A DNA stretch of 64,000 nt from an uncultured Flavobacteriaceae bacterium. GTDB lineage: Bacteria > Bacteroidota > Bacteroidia > Flavobacteriales > Flavobacteriaceae. The stretch spans positions 149,327-213,326 of the forward strand of contig CANNGA010000009.1 of the NCBI GenBank assembly GCA_947504035.1, given 5' to 3'. The notes beneath the pieces were generated by a model. It searched no databases. It saw nothing but the letters and a program-made list of their open reading frames with translations, and was not told the DNA's origin. The position numbers and the translations under genes are program-made. Below are positions 9,497 to 17,852 of this stretch, piece by piece (the stretch's first letter is position 1; the number at the start of each line of letters is the position of its first letter).

Positions 9497-9799
9497 TCAC
9501 GACATATCATGTGCTTTTCTAGGGAGTTCATCCACCTGAATACTGAGAACCGAAAAATTTTCGCCTTCACGTATGATAGATGTTGAAGGGAACGTTAGAG
9601 GGCCCCATATATAGCCACCCTGTGCGGTGTTTTTTAAGTTTGTATTGGTAGCTGTTTGAGCAGCATGCAGCGTTGCTGCATGTATAGGACTAAATTGCGA
9701 AGCATGAGAGCTTGGCGTTCGTTGTGACTGTTTTGGCTGCGATTGCGCATTTATACCATATGTATATGCAAGCAAGAGAGAGATTACTATTTTTTTCAT
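9497..9799 (-). CDS. Small secreted protein with GYIWGPL motif (paralogue of 6175-6471)
   Basis: 100 residues with a signal peptide (MKKIVISLLLAYTYGINAQ), then a Gln/Ser/His/Ala/Thr-rich linker (about residues 20-58) that is not conserved in the paralogue. The conserved core follows: GYIWGPLTFPSTSI, REGENFSVL, VDELPRK. The core begins at the same distance from the C-terminus in both copies, which suggests a small folded unit on a variable N-terminal stalk. It lies downstream of the T9SS protein at 10056-12407, repeating the large-protein then small-protein order seen at 9149-6175. The family is not recognised and the function is unknown. Confidence 0.65.
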   Translation of the reverse strand: MKKIVISLLLAYTYGINAQSQPKQSQRTPSSHASQFSPIHAATLHAAQTATNTNLKNTAQGGYIWGPLTFPSTSIIREGENFSVLSIQVDELPRKAHDMS

Positions 9800-9956
9800 A
9801 ATTAAGACAATTTACACTGTAAAATTACTTAATTGAAGATGTGGTTTTTCCTTTTTTTCTACGAATTGAAGAGTTTGTGTCGACCAAATACAATTTTATT
9901 TCGATGAAAAGAAGTAGGAAATGGATTAAAATAAGTAGGTTTTTATTTATTTTATT

Positions 9957-10030
9957 GGTTTAAGACTTATTTCTTAAACCATAAATCAACATCAAATCAC
10001 CATTTTTAAATGATTTAGATGTTGATTTAT
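9957..10030 (-). terminator. Tandem stem-loops after the 10056-12407 gene
   Basis: Two hairpins: an 8-bp stem at 9957-9964 with 9973-9980, and a longer imperfect stem (about 19 bp with one bulge) at 9981-9999 with 10011-10030. They lie just beyond the minus-strand stop at 10056. Neither is followed by a long U-run, so transcription termination is an inference; RNA stabilisation is possible. Confidence 0.4.
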
Positions 10031-10055
10031 AGTTGTATTTTGCTGTGGATAAAAA

Positions 10056-12407
10056 TTACTCTACACCTATTTTTTTAGCTGATATAGTGCCATTTTCTAA
10101 TTCAATTTTAGCAATATAAACTGCGGATCTTGTCGTATCTAGTTGTAATGTAAGAGATTTAGAGTTTGATTCGTAACGGTTAATGACTTTACCTAATAGA
10201 TCGTAAACCGTAATGGATTTTATCGCAGAAGTTGTTGAGGTAAACTTAAAATGATTTTTGTTGATTTGAAATACATCGATTGTTTCAGAACGGTTTAATT
10301 GTTCAATAGAAAATGTATTTTCATTAAATACGATTTGAAAACGGTCATTAAATTCACCAGGTTGGGATGTAAATCTATAGTCTTGTGCAGATAGATTATG
10401 GGTGGTACCAAGTAGGTTGTCTTTGACAAATACAGAATTTGTGTTAAAGAAAGCGCCTTCAAATTGCGCTATAGATAGCGTATAGTTCACAGTATTATCT
10501 AAAGAAGAACTAAAGCCCAAATTGATAGTTTCGTTGCTATCTAGATCATTAATGGCTTTTCCTTGAATGGCATATTTTCTATTTTCCCCCTGTAGGGTCA
10601 TGTATAATGCTGCAGGAATACTTAGGTTGACCAAACGTGGTGCATCAAAAGCTAAGCCGTCGTTAGCAGCGCTTGCACCATTAACGTAACCTACAAGGAT
10701 TTGGCTAAAAATACCATTCTCAGTAGTTAGATTTAACCATAATTTATTACTGTTGTCCTTTTTTTGTGTGTCTTCTCTTTTAAAGAAAAGCGTATTGCTG
10801 GTTTCAGTAGCGCTTCGCATGGCATTTGTAAATATAGCTGTACCATTAGTTAAACCAGCCACAAAAAAGCCTTGTCCAGAAGGTATAAATTGGGTTGGTA
10901 TGACACCGCTGGCTCCTGCTGTGCCACTCCCTATACCAGAAGCATAAGTCGCATAGTCGTTTTGGCTAAAGTTAGAGGTTCTGTTTCCGGGGTTGGTATT
11001 GCTAGGAGGAGTCGCTTGAGACCAAAAATAAGCAGCCCCATCAATAAGGGTGCTATTAGCAGCTAGAAAGACATCGAAATCAAGAGCAGAAGGATAAGGA
11101 TTCCCTATAAAATTCCAACTTTCATTTACATTAGAAGCATTAAAAGCAATAGGTGTAGGTATTGTTCCCGTGTTGAATGTCCCCGAAAACACTCTTGTGC
11201 GTGCAGAAGGGTAATTGCCTTGTCGACTAGACGTCATAGCATAGCCTACACCAGGCGTCATTGTATTAGTACCTAGAGCAAATTGCCAATCGTTATTGTC
11301 ATCATCAATACCATCTCCATCTGTATCGAGATAGTTATTGGCATTAAAGAAGAAGCGCCTGTCGCTATCAACATCAAAAAACAAAGCCCCAATATTTTGG
11401 CTTTCTACAGGAGCACTCCAGTAGGTATAAAAAAACCAGTCGGCTTTAACAGGTGTTGTTTTTGTAACAGTAGAAGTGCCATTATTTGTAAAAATACCAT
11501 CGTTATCATTTTGAACAAAATTGGCTTGAGTTTGTACAGCTAAGCTCCCGTTTACGGTAACATCATTTTCAACTTCTACAAAAGTTTGGTTATCAACTGT
11601 TAAAGTGCTTCCGGAGTTAACAACTAGGGCACAAGCACTAAAACTGCCGTTGCTTATGGTGTTGTAGTTGCCATCGATGATGGCTTGTGTCGTTAAATCG
11701 GGTATACCATTACTCCAATTGCTACCATCCCATGTAGAGGTATTCGGGCAGAATGGGCATCCGCCTAGAGGTGATATTCTAGAATTGCTACCATTCCAAT
11801 TCGAAGGGGTTGTTATTGAAGCTAAAATAAGGCTTTTGTCTGCTGTTACACTGCAATTATAATTGGAATTATCAAAATTACCAACATAAACAGCAGTGGT
11901 ACCATCTATGAGTCCTGCAGGCACAGCACTGGTGTTTGAGTTTGTAGCATTAGTCCAACTAGAATTAGAGGCAAAGTGTATTCCAAAAATAAAAGAAGGC
12001 GATGTAGCAGGTCCCTGATAGGCTAGTATGTGGTCGCCATTTGTAGCTAGAGCAAAGCCATCTTCTGATTCCGTAATTGTTCCAATAGAGGTAATGTATG
12101 TGTCTTCTACAGTAGCTTCATTACTTAATATATTTATTTCTGTGCCGCAGGGTAAATCTGTATCTGCAACCCAAGTAAGGATACCTTCAAGGTTGCCAGG
12201 TCTAAAGTTTCCAGAGGATTGCCACCCATTATCTGTAAAATTTATAGTGGTGCCAGATTCTATGTCTCTTAGTAAAAGAAATGAAAATTCATCGTCGTTA
12301 TCGGCATTAAAACCAGTTATGGCAATATCACCAGGGTTTAATGCGGTTTGTGCAAAAGACCAATTACAAATAATTAAAAATAAAGTGAGATGTGTAATTT
12401 TTTTCAT
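10056..12407 (-). CDS. Large secreted T9SS sorting-domain protein (paralogue 2, different N-terminal domain)
   Basis: 783 residues from the ATG at 12407, where a signal peptide starts (MKKITHLTLFLIICNWSFAQ); an upstream in-frame ATG would add 18 implausible residues. The N-terminal domain (about residues 20-200: LNPGDIAITGFNADNDDEFS, TINFTDNGW) resembles a domain found at the N-terminus of many flavobacterial secreted proteins and differs from that of the two paralogues. From STWDGSNWSNGIPD onward it follows the same plan as 6675-9149 and 12885-15203: KADWFFYTYWSAPV, DTDGDGIDDDNNDW, NPYPSALDFD, PSGQGFF, and a T9SS type A tail (SITVYDLLGKVINRYE). Most likely a surface or secreted protein of unknown binding function. 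Confidence 0.8.
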   Translation of the reverse strand: MKKITHLTLFLIICNWSFAQTALNPGDIAITGFNADNDDEFSFLLLRDIESGTTINFTDNGWQSSGNFRPGNLEGILTWVADTDLPCGTEINILSNEATVEDTYITSIGTITESEDGFALATNGDHILAYQGPATSPSFIFGIHFASNSSWTNATNSNTSAVPAGLIDGTTAVYVGNFDNSNYNCSVTADKSLILASITTPSNWNGSNSRISPLGGCPFCPNTSTWDGSNWSNGIPDLTTQAIIDGNYNTISNGSFSACALVVNSGSTLTVDNQTFVEVENDVTVNGSLAVQTQANFVQNDNDGIFTNNGTSTVTKTTPVKADWFFYTYWSAPVESQNIGALFFDVDSDRRFFFNANNYLDTDGDGIDDDNNDWQFALGTNTMTPGVGYAMTSSRQGNYPSARTRVFSGTFNTGTIPTPIAFNASNVNESWNFIGNPYPSALDFDVFLAANSTLIDGAAYFWSQATPPSNTNPGNRTSNFSQNDYATYASGIGSGTAGASGVIPTQFIPSGQGFFVAGLTNGTAIFTNAMRSATETSNTLFFKREDTQKKDNSNKLWLNLTTENGIFSQILVGYVNGASAANDGLAFDAPRLVNLSIPAALYMTLQGENRKYAIQGKAINDLDSNETINLGFSSSLDNTVNYTLSIAQFEGAFFNTNSVFVKDNLLGTTHNLSAQDYRFTSQPGEFNDRFQIVFNENTFSIEQLNRSETIDVFQINKNHFKFTSTTSAIKSITVYDLLGKVINRYESNSKSLTLQLDTTRSAVYIAKIELENGTISAKKIGVE

Positions 12408-12884
12408 AGTATTTTTTTTTGAGGGAACATGTAGGTATTTTTCTTTTTTTTCGTAATACAAGCCAAAACACGTGTTAAGTCAAAACTACTTAAAAAATTT
12501 GAGCTCGAAAGTATTTATCAAAAATTATACCAAAAAGCTATTTTTCAAACTTTTAAGTGAAATTGTAACGCAATCGTTGTTATAATAGCGAGGTCTCTTG
12601 TAGGAGAATTGCTAAAATGCGATTCGTTTTGCTAAATTACAAGTTCATGATAAACCATAATAAAGCTTGAGAGCGCTATCGATTACCTTTAAATTAAAGT
12701 TAAAAGACGCCAACAAAATTACAGTTAATCTGGTTTTAGAAGAAATAAATAAGGAACCGTACGTCGAAATTCTCAATTTTGTATAAACGTAAAGACGATC
12801 GTTACGAATAATGCATTTTTTATTTAAAAAAAAGTGCTTTTTATAAAGATTATTCTATGTTAACTACAACATAAGGTATGTTAG
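12408..12884. other. Intergenic region, mostly non-coding
   Basis: About 475 AT-rich bases between two T9SS paralogues. Unlike the positions after the other two paralogues, no GYIWGPL-type small gene is found here on either strand. The only coding-like stretch is a plus-strand remnant at 12664-12811, listed separately. A TAGTTTTG -7-like octamer lies on the minus strand at 12488-12481, upstream of the 12407 start. Confidence 0.5.
12664..12811 (+). pseudogene. Possible frameshifted gene remnant
   Basis: A plus-strand frame without an ATG reads protein-like text (KDANKITVNLVLEEINKEP then YVEIL) and stops at 12784-12786. The +1 frame takes over near the same place and reads YKRKDDRYE to a stop at 12809-12811. 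Joined, the two give a charged, plausible protein end of about 45 residues. It lies on the strand opposite its neighbours and has no start codon or promoter. I interpret it as the decayed 3' end of a small gene of unknown identity; chance is a real alternative. Confidence 0.25.
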
Positions 12885-15203
12885 TTATCTCAGAATCATT
12901 TTTTTAGAGAGTGTATACCCATTTTCTAATTCAATTTTAGCAATATAAATACTAGTATTTAGTGCGTTAAGTTTTGTGCTTAGTGTTGCTGCATTAGGAG
13001 TGTATTGCGCAATTTCTTTTCCTAATAGATCGTAAAGCACAATTGATTTGAAATTAGAAGTTGTTGTTGAAAATTTAAAATTAGAAGCATCTATTTGAAC
13101 AATAGCGATGGCATTGGGCGTATTTAAATCTGGAGTAGAAAATGTGTTTTCGTTAAATACGATTTGAAAACGGCTTTTAAAATCGCCCGATTCTGATGTA
13201 AACACGTAATCTTGATTGGAAAGGTTATGTACAATGTCAAGCTGTGTGTCTCTAACAAAAATGGGATGCGTACTTAAAAAATCGCCTTCTAAGTGGTCTA
13301 TAGATAAGGTGTAGTTAACAGTCGTATTAAAAACGGTATTAAAACCAACTTGTATAACCTCATTTGTAGTAAGGTCTTCTGGACTTTTACCTTGAATGGC
13401 ATAATTTCTATCATTTTCATTAATCATCGTGTATAACGACGTTGCTGTGTTTGGGTTGCTAAATCGAGGCGCATCGTAAGCCAGGCCATCGTTGTTAGCA
13501 GTGGCACCATCGACATAACTTACTAGAATTTGACTAAAAACGCCATTGGTAGTCGTTAAATTTAACCACAATTTATTGGCTGGGTTCTCTTTCTTAGTGT
13601 GCGTAGTTTTAAAGAATAGATTATTACTTGTCGTGTTTGTAGAGCGCATAGTATTAGTAAACGTTACAACTCCACTGGTTAAAGCGGCAACAAAAAAGCC
13701 TTGGCCAGAAGGAATAAAACGAGCGGGAGCTACACCCGCACCACCAGCAGTACCACCAGAACCTGAGGTAAAGACGGCATAATCGCCTTGATTGAAATTA
13801 GAGGCATCATTTCCTGGGTTGGAAGCTTCTGCAGGACGTGCTTGGGACCAGTAGTATAAAGAGGCTCCAATAATTCCTGAGTTTCCATTTATAAAATTAT
13901 TGGCATCTAAGGCGCCAGGGTAGGGGTTGCCTATTAGATTCCAACTTTCATTAGTATTTGCAGCATTAAATACAACAGGAGTGGTTATGTTGCCAGCATT
14001 AAATTGGCCTTGAAAATTTACATTCACAGCGGTAGGGTAGCTTAACATTCTATCGGCTGTAGCTGCATAGCCTACACCAGGAGTCATGGTGTCTCCGCCT
14101 AAGGCAAATTGCCAATCATTACCATCATCATCTATAGAGTCGCCATCGGTGTCTTCGTAATTCGAGGCATTAAAAAAGAAACGTCTGTCTGCATCAACAT
14201 CGGGAAACACGTTACCAATAGTTGCTCCAGTGACAGGAGAACTCCAATAATTGTAAAAAAACCAATCGTTTTTTACTGGCGTTGTTTTGTTTAGAGTTGC
14301 CATACCAGCACCACTAAGGCTAAATGTTCCTGTTGTATTATCGTTTTGAATAAAGTTACCCTGATTTTCTACGACGAGATTACCAGCAATTACAGTTTCG
14401 TTTTCAACTTCAGCTATGGCTCCGTCGTTAACCGTTAAGGTGGCTCCTGCGTTTACAGTTAATGCGCAAGCTCCAAAATCGCTACCACTGGTAACTGTAA
14501 AATCATCGTCTACGATGACATCTCTATTGATATCGGGGTCGCCATTGCTCCATGCTGTTCCATCCCATGTGGTGATGAGGGGGGTAATCGTACCACCAAT
14601 ACTTAAATCATCACCCGCAAGTCGTCCTATACCTAAAAGTCCTGCATCTGTCGTGGCTTCTAAGGCTCTTAATGTAAAATTTATAACGGTACCTGCTGGA
14701 ACATTTTGTAAAGCGGCTATTCCAGATAAGTCGATTTGTGTTTGTGCTAAACCATTGACTTCTGTGCCGTTGTAAGTGAAGTTAAATCCCCCAATAACAC
14801 CGCCACCCATGCCTCCTGATAAACTGAAAAACCATCTAAAACGAAAAGGGCCATCCGCATCTCTCAAAAAATTAACGTCTAATGTGCTAAACGAAGCTTG
14901 GTGACCACATTCAATTTCAATTCTAACACGTATTATTTTACCTTGACTATTAGCATCTGATAATCCTGGCCCTCCTGTAGTGCTAACAAACGAAGAAGAC
15001 CCAAAAGTGTTAGGTAGGGCTTCGGCAACTAATCCAGCATCTCTACTTAAGGTCGCACTTGCTACATTGGCCCCTAATGTTGTTGCGCTTAGAGTGGCTT
15101 CATCTCCTGTATTCCCGTCTGTGTCCCATGCCGCAATTTGGGCGTTGGAAGTTAGTGTTATTGTAAAGAAAGCCAAAAGCGAAAAACGTAAGTAAGAAAC
15201 CAT
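12885..15203 (-). CDS. Large secreted T9SS sorting-domain protein (paralogue 3)
   Basis: 772 residues from the ATG at 15203 (MVSYLRFSLLAFFTITLTSNAQ signal peptide), chosen over an ATG three codons upstream. The N-terminal domain (IAAWDTDGNTGDEATLSATT, about residues 22-215, with a glycine-rich GGMGGGVIGG loop) is homologous to that of 6675-9149. The middle and end follow the family plan: TTWDGTAWSNGDPDINRD, KNDWFFYNYWSSPV, DTDGDSIDDDGNDW, NPYPGALDAN, PSGQGFF and a T9SS type A tail (SIVLYDLLGKEIAQYT). The DGDG segment suggests calcium binding. No enzyme motif is visible. It is the promoter-proximal gene of the three-paralogue array, though gaps of over 300 bases suggest separate transcripts. 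Confidence 0.8.
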   Translation of the reverse strand: MVSYLRFSLLAFFTITLTSNAQIAAWDTDGNTGDEATLSATTLGANVASATLSRDAGLVAEALPNTFGSSSFVSTTGGPGLSDANSQGKIIRVRIEIECGHQASFSTLDVNFLRDADGPFRFRWFFSLSGGMGGGVIGGFNFTYNGTEVNGLAQTQIDLSGIAALQNVPAGTVINFTLRALEATTDAGLLGIGRLAGDDLSIGGTITPLITTWDGTAWSNGDPDINRDVIVDDDFTVTSGSDFGACALTVNAGATLTVNDGAIAEVENETVIAGNLVVENQGNFIQNDNTTGTFSLSGAGMATLNKTTPVKNDWFFYNYWSSPVTGATIGNVFPDVDADRRFFFNASNYEDTDGDSIDDDGNDWQFALGGDTMTPGVGYAATADRMLSYPTAVNVNFQGQFNAGNITTPVVFNAANTNESWNLIGNPYPGALDANNFINGNSGIIGASLYYWSQARPAEASNPGNDASNFNQGDYAVFTSGSGGTAGGAGVAPARFIPSGQGFFVAALTSGVVTFTNTMRSTNTTSNNLFFKTTHTKKENPANKLWLNLTTTNGVFSQILVSYVDGATANNDGLAYDAPRFSNPNTATSLYTMINENDRNYAIQGKSPEDLTTNEVIQVGFNTVFNTTVNYTLSIDHLEGDFLSTHPIFVRDTQLDIVHNLSNQDYVFTSESGDFKSRFQIVFNENTFSTPDLNTPNAIAIVQIDASNFKFSTTTSNFKSIVLYDLLGKEIAQYTPNAATLSTKLNALNTSIYIAKIELENGYTLSKKMILR

Positions 15204-15256
15204 AGTGAACACAATAATATTTAGAATACTTTGAGTTAAATGTAAATCAATAACTA

Positions 15257-15264
15257 CAAATATA
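15257..15264 (-). promoter_or_regulatory. -7 element upstream of T9SS paralogue 3
   Basis: On the minus strand this reads TATATTTG, an exact TAnnTTTG match, about 54 bases before the ATG at 15203. The nearest TTG upstream is 24 bases away, longer than the usual spacing, so only the -7 part is supported. Confidence 0.4.
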
Positions 15265-15422
15265 ATTAAATATGTTTTAAAACGGTGCCAATACGTCTTT
15301 TAACGCTATAATACATAGAAACATAGAATGCTGCTGTTTGGAAATAGCGTTTTAGCACACGCTTAAATTAGAAGTGCTATTGGCACTTGCATTTGGGTTT
15401 TTCTAATTATTTTTGACGTTAC

Positions 15423-15893
15423 ATGCAAACCAGAAAAACCTACACATTAGAGGACGCTATTAAAAAAGCAGAGCATTACTGTGCGTATCAAGAACGCTGC
15501 CATAAAGAGGTGCGCGAAAAGTTAAAAACTTGGCATATGATACCAGAGGCCATAGATGTGATTATGGTGCACCTCCTAACTGAAAATTTTCTAAACGAAG
15601 CCCGATTTGCAGAAGCCTATGTGAGGGGGAAATTGAGAATCAAAAAATGGGGCCGTCGTCGCTTAACCATGGAGTTGCAACGCAAAGAAATTCATAAGAC
15701 AACCATTAAAATGGCCTTGTCTAAAATAGATACCGATGAATATCTCGATATTTTTAACACGTTAGCTGAAAAAAAAGCAGATTCTATACAAGGATCTAAT
15801 GTGTACAAAAACAAAAAAAAATTAATAGATTACTTGTTGTACAGGGGGTGGGAATCGCATTTGGTTTATGATAAAGCCAATATGCTATTTTAA
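15423..15893 (+). CDS. recX: Regulatory protein RecX
   Basis: 156 residues, the typical RecX size. RecX binds RecA filaments and limits their extension, modulating recombination and the SOS response. The three-helix repeats are readable: a first module with AEHYCAYQERCHKEVREKL, a second with LLTENFLNEARFAEAYVRGK followed by the basic WGRRRLTMELQRKEI, and a third ending in KKKLIDYLLYRGWE. It stands alone on the plus strand between minus-strand genes and is followed by a bidirectional terminator. recA is not in the window. Confidence 0.92.
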   Translation: MQTRKTYTLEDAIKKAEHYCAYQERCHKEVREKLKTWHMIPEAIDVIMVHLLTENFLNEARFAEAYVRGKLRIKKWGRRRLTMELQRKEIHKTTIKMALSKIDTDEYLDIFNTLAEKKADSIQGSNVYKNKKKLIDYLLYRGWESHLVYDKANMLF

Positions 15894-15916
15894 GCCTATT
15901 TTGTTTTTAAAAATAT

Positions 15917-15959
15917 AAAAAAACGGGACTATAATTTTTATGTTGTAGTCCCGTTTTTT
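15917..15959. terminator. Bidirectional terminator between recX and the outer-membrane protein gene
   Basis: A long stem built on AAAACGGGACTATAA paired with TTGTAGTCCCGTTTT (one wobble) is flanked by an A-run on the left and a T-run on the right. It can terminate recX on the plus strand and 15979-16494 on the minus strand. Confidence 0.85.
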
Positions 15960-15978
15960 ATTGCTTTAGGCTGCTAAA

Positions 15979-16494
15979 TTATAAGTTAAAACTAGCGCCT
16001 AAGTGTATTGTAAATTGATTGTGCAGTTCCTCAGGAGGCAGAAGGCGATCTGATTTATATTTCGCAAAAGGGACATTAAGTTCTGTATAAACACCAAAAC
16101 CATCGGTAAAGAAATAGCGTGCTCCTAAATGACCTCCAAAGTTTTTAAGCCCTAAGCTCAGCCCTGGGTATAAATCAAAGCTATCACTCACATTAATAAC
16201 ATTCCCTAAATTAGCGTTAAAACGGAATCGTATATCTATTCGATTATCGAAATCAGCATTAAGATCATCGAATGCATTATTTTTTAAGGCATCATCAACA
16301 CCTAAAAGGTAGGTAGAAGAGATACCAACAGAAATGTTTTCGCCTAAACCATAGTCGTAACTTACATTGATTCCAGTACCATTTTCTTGAGCGTTAAGAC
16401 CTACTTGAAATTTATTGTCATTTTTTCCTGAGTAGGCTTGTGCATGGCCTAATGTAACACCCAGTAGTGTTAGTAGTAGAACTAATTTTTGCAT
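15979..16494 (-). CDS. Outer-membrane beta-barrel protein (DUF6646-like, tentative)
   Basis: 171 residues with a signal peptide (MQKLVLLLTLLGVTLGHAQ). The mature part alternates polar and hydrophobic residues in short strands (FQVGLNAQENGTGINVSYDY, ISVGISSTYLLG, FGVYTELNVPF) and ends in a strand closing with F-N-L (FTIHLGASFNL), as outer-membrane barrels do. It would form a small eight-strand type barrel. I believe similar flavobacterial proteins are grouped as DUF6646, but I am not certain. It ends at the terminator shared with recX and lies downstream of bioB, separated by 68 bases. Function unknown. Confidence 0.7.
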   Translation of the reverse strand: MQKLVLLLTLLGVTLGHAQAYSGKNDNKFQVGLNAQENGTGINVSYDYGLGENISVGISSTYLLGVDDALKNNAFDDLNADFDNRIDIRFRFNANLGNVINVSDSFDLYPGLSLGLKNFGGHLGARYFFTDGFGVYTELNVPFAKYKSDRLLPPEELHNQFTIHLGASFNL

Positions 16495-16562
16495 TATTTT
16501 AGTGTTTTAATTTAGAGTGTAAAGATATTATAAGTTTTAAAAGCTGGTATAAATGCGATCCC

Positions 16563-17657
16563 TTATTTAGACAGTTTAGCTTTGCTTTTTGCCTTTTCAT
16601 TACGTGTTATAGTATGTTCTGGGCGTGTCCATTTAGGTTTTTCACCTAAATCTTGATATTCAGAATCTTTTGCTTCTACGGTTTCAGGTTGCATTTTTTT
16701 AATAAAAGGCTTTTGTGGATTTAAGCCTAATAATTTAAACATTTCCATATCCTCATTCACATCAGGATTAGGCGTTGTAAGGAGCTTATCGCCTGCAAAA
16801 ATAGAATTTGCACCAGCAAAGAAACACATGGCTTGTCCTTCTCTGGTCATTTGCGTACGCCCAGCGCTTAAACGCACTTGCGTTTCTGGCATGATTATTC
16901 TAGTGGTAGCGACCATACGTACCATGTCCCATATAGATACAGGTTCTTGATCTTCTAATGGAGTACCGTCTACAGCAACAAGTGCATTGATAGGGACAGA
17001 TTCAGGTTGCGGATTTAAAGTAGAAAGTGCGACAAGCATACCTGCACGATCTTCTACCTTTTCACCCATACCAATAATACCACCAGAACAAACGGTTACA
17101 TTTGTTTTGCGTACGTTGTCGATGGTTTCTAAGCGGTCTTCAAAACCACGTGTAGAAATAACTTCTTTATAATAATCTTCAGAAGAGTCTAAGTTATGAT
17201 TGTACGCATAGAGTCCAGCTTCTGCCAAACGCTTGGCTTGATTTTCAGTAATCATACCCAGGGTACAACACACCTCCATATCAAGTTTGTTGATGGTACG
17301 TACCATTTCTAAAACCTGATCGAATTCTTCACCATCTTTCACATTACGCCAAGCAGCTCCCATACATACTCGAGAGCTTCCGCTAGATTTTGCACGCAGT
17401 GCCTGGGCTTTCACCTGTTGTACGCTCATGAGGTCATTCCCTTTAACATCGGTGTGGTAACGTGCCGCTTGTGGACAATACCCACAGTCTTCAGGACAGC
17501 CCCCCGTTTTTATAGACAATAATGTAGAAACCTGTACCGTATTAGGGTCATGATGTAAACGGTGTGCCGTTGCAGCATCATAGAGTAACTCCATTAAAGG
17601 TTTGTTATAAATATCTAGAATTTCTTGGGTCGTCCAGTTATGTTTAATCGCGCTCAT
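16563..17657 (-). CDS. bioB: Biotin synthase
   Basis: 364 residues. BioB is a radical-SAM enzyme that inserts sulfur into dethiobiotin to make biotin, the last step of the pathway. The radical cluster motif C54-x3-C58-x2-C61 (GGCPEDCGYCPQ) is intact, and later conserved segments VCMGAAWR, EVCCTLG, YNHNLDSS and RLSAGR follow family order. The C-terminus has a Lys/Glu-rich extension (about residues 320-364) typical of Bacteroidota versions. Unlike the other bio genes it stands as a separate unit, cut off from them by a plus-strand ATP-grasp gene. No clear BirA-type operator was seen upstream. Confidence 0.97.
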   Translation of the reverse strand: MSAIKHNWTTQEILDIYNKPLMELLYDAATAHRLHHDPNTVQVSTLLSIKTGGCPEDCGYCPQAARYHTDVKGNDLMSVQQVKAQALRAKSSGSSRVCMGAAWRNVKDGEEFDQVLEMVRTINKLDMEVCCTLGMITENQAKRLAEAGLYAYNHNLDSSEDYYKEVISTRGFEDRLETIDNVRKTNVTVCSGGIIGMGEKVEDRAGMLVALSTLNPQPESVPINALVAVDGTPLEDQEPVSIWDMVRMVATTRIIMPETQVRLSAGRTQMTREGQAMCFFAGANSIFAGDKLLTTPNPDVNEDMEMFKLLGLNPQKPFIKKMQPETVEAKDSEYQDLGEKPKWTRPEHTITRNEKAKSKAKLSK

Positions 17658-17852
17658 AGTCTCTAATATAGGGTGTAAAAGTAGAAAAATACATTTGAAA
17701 AAAGGAGGCTTTTAGAGTAATGTTTACAGAGATGTTAAATCCCTTTTAGAAATAATTGCTGTAATTTTTATAAAAGTGTTCTAGATTATCTTATTTTTCC
17801 GTTTGTAATTCAACTAAAGTTAAAGCATAAACCGCTAGTAGCTAAAAGTCGT

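Noticed and set aside
12028..12456. Plus-strand open frame of 142 codons opposite the 10056-12407 gene
   Set aside because: It is the reverse complement of a gene with a signal peptide and clear family motifs; no homology-like text in this frame.
17658..17852. BirA-type operator upstream of bioB
   Set aside because: Only short GTTTACA-like text was found at about 17720 and no inverted partner at the right spacing.
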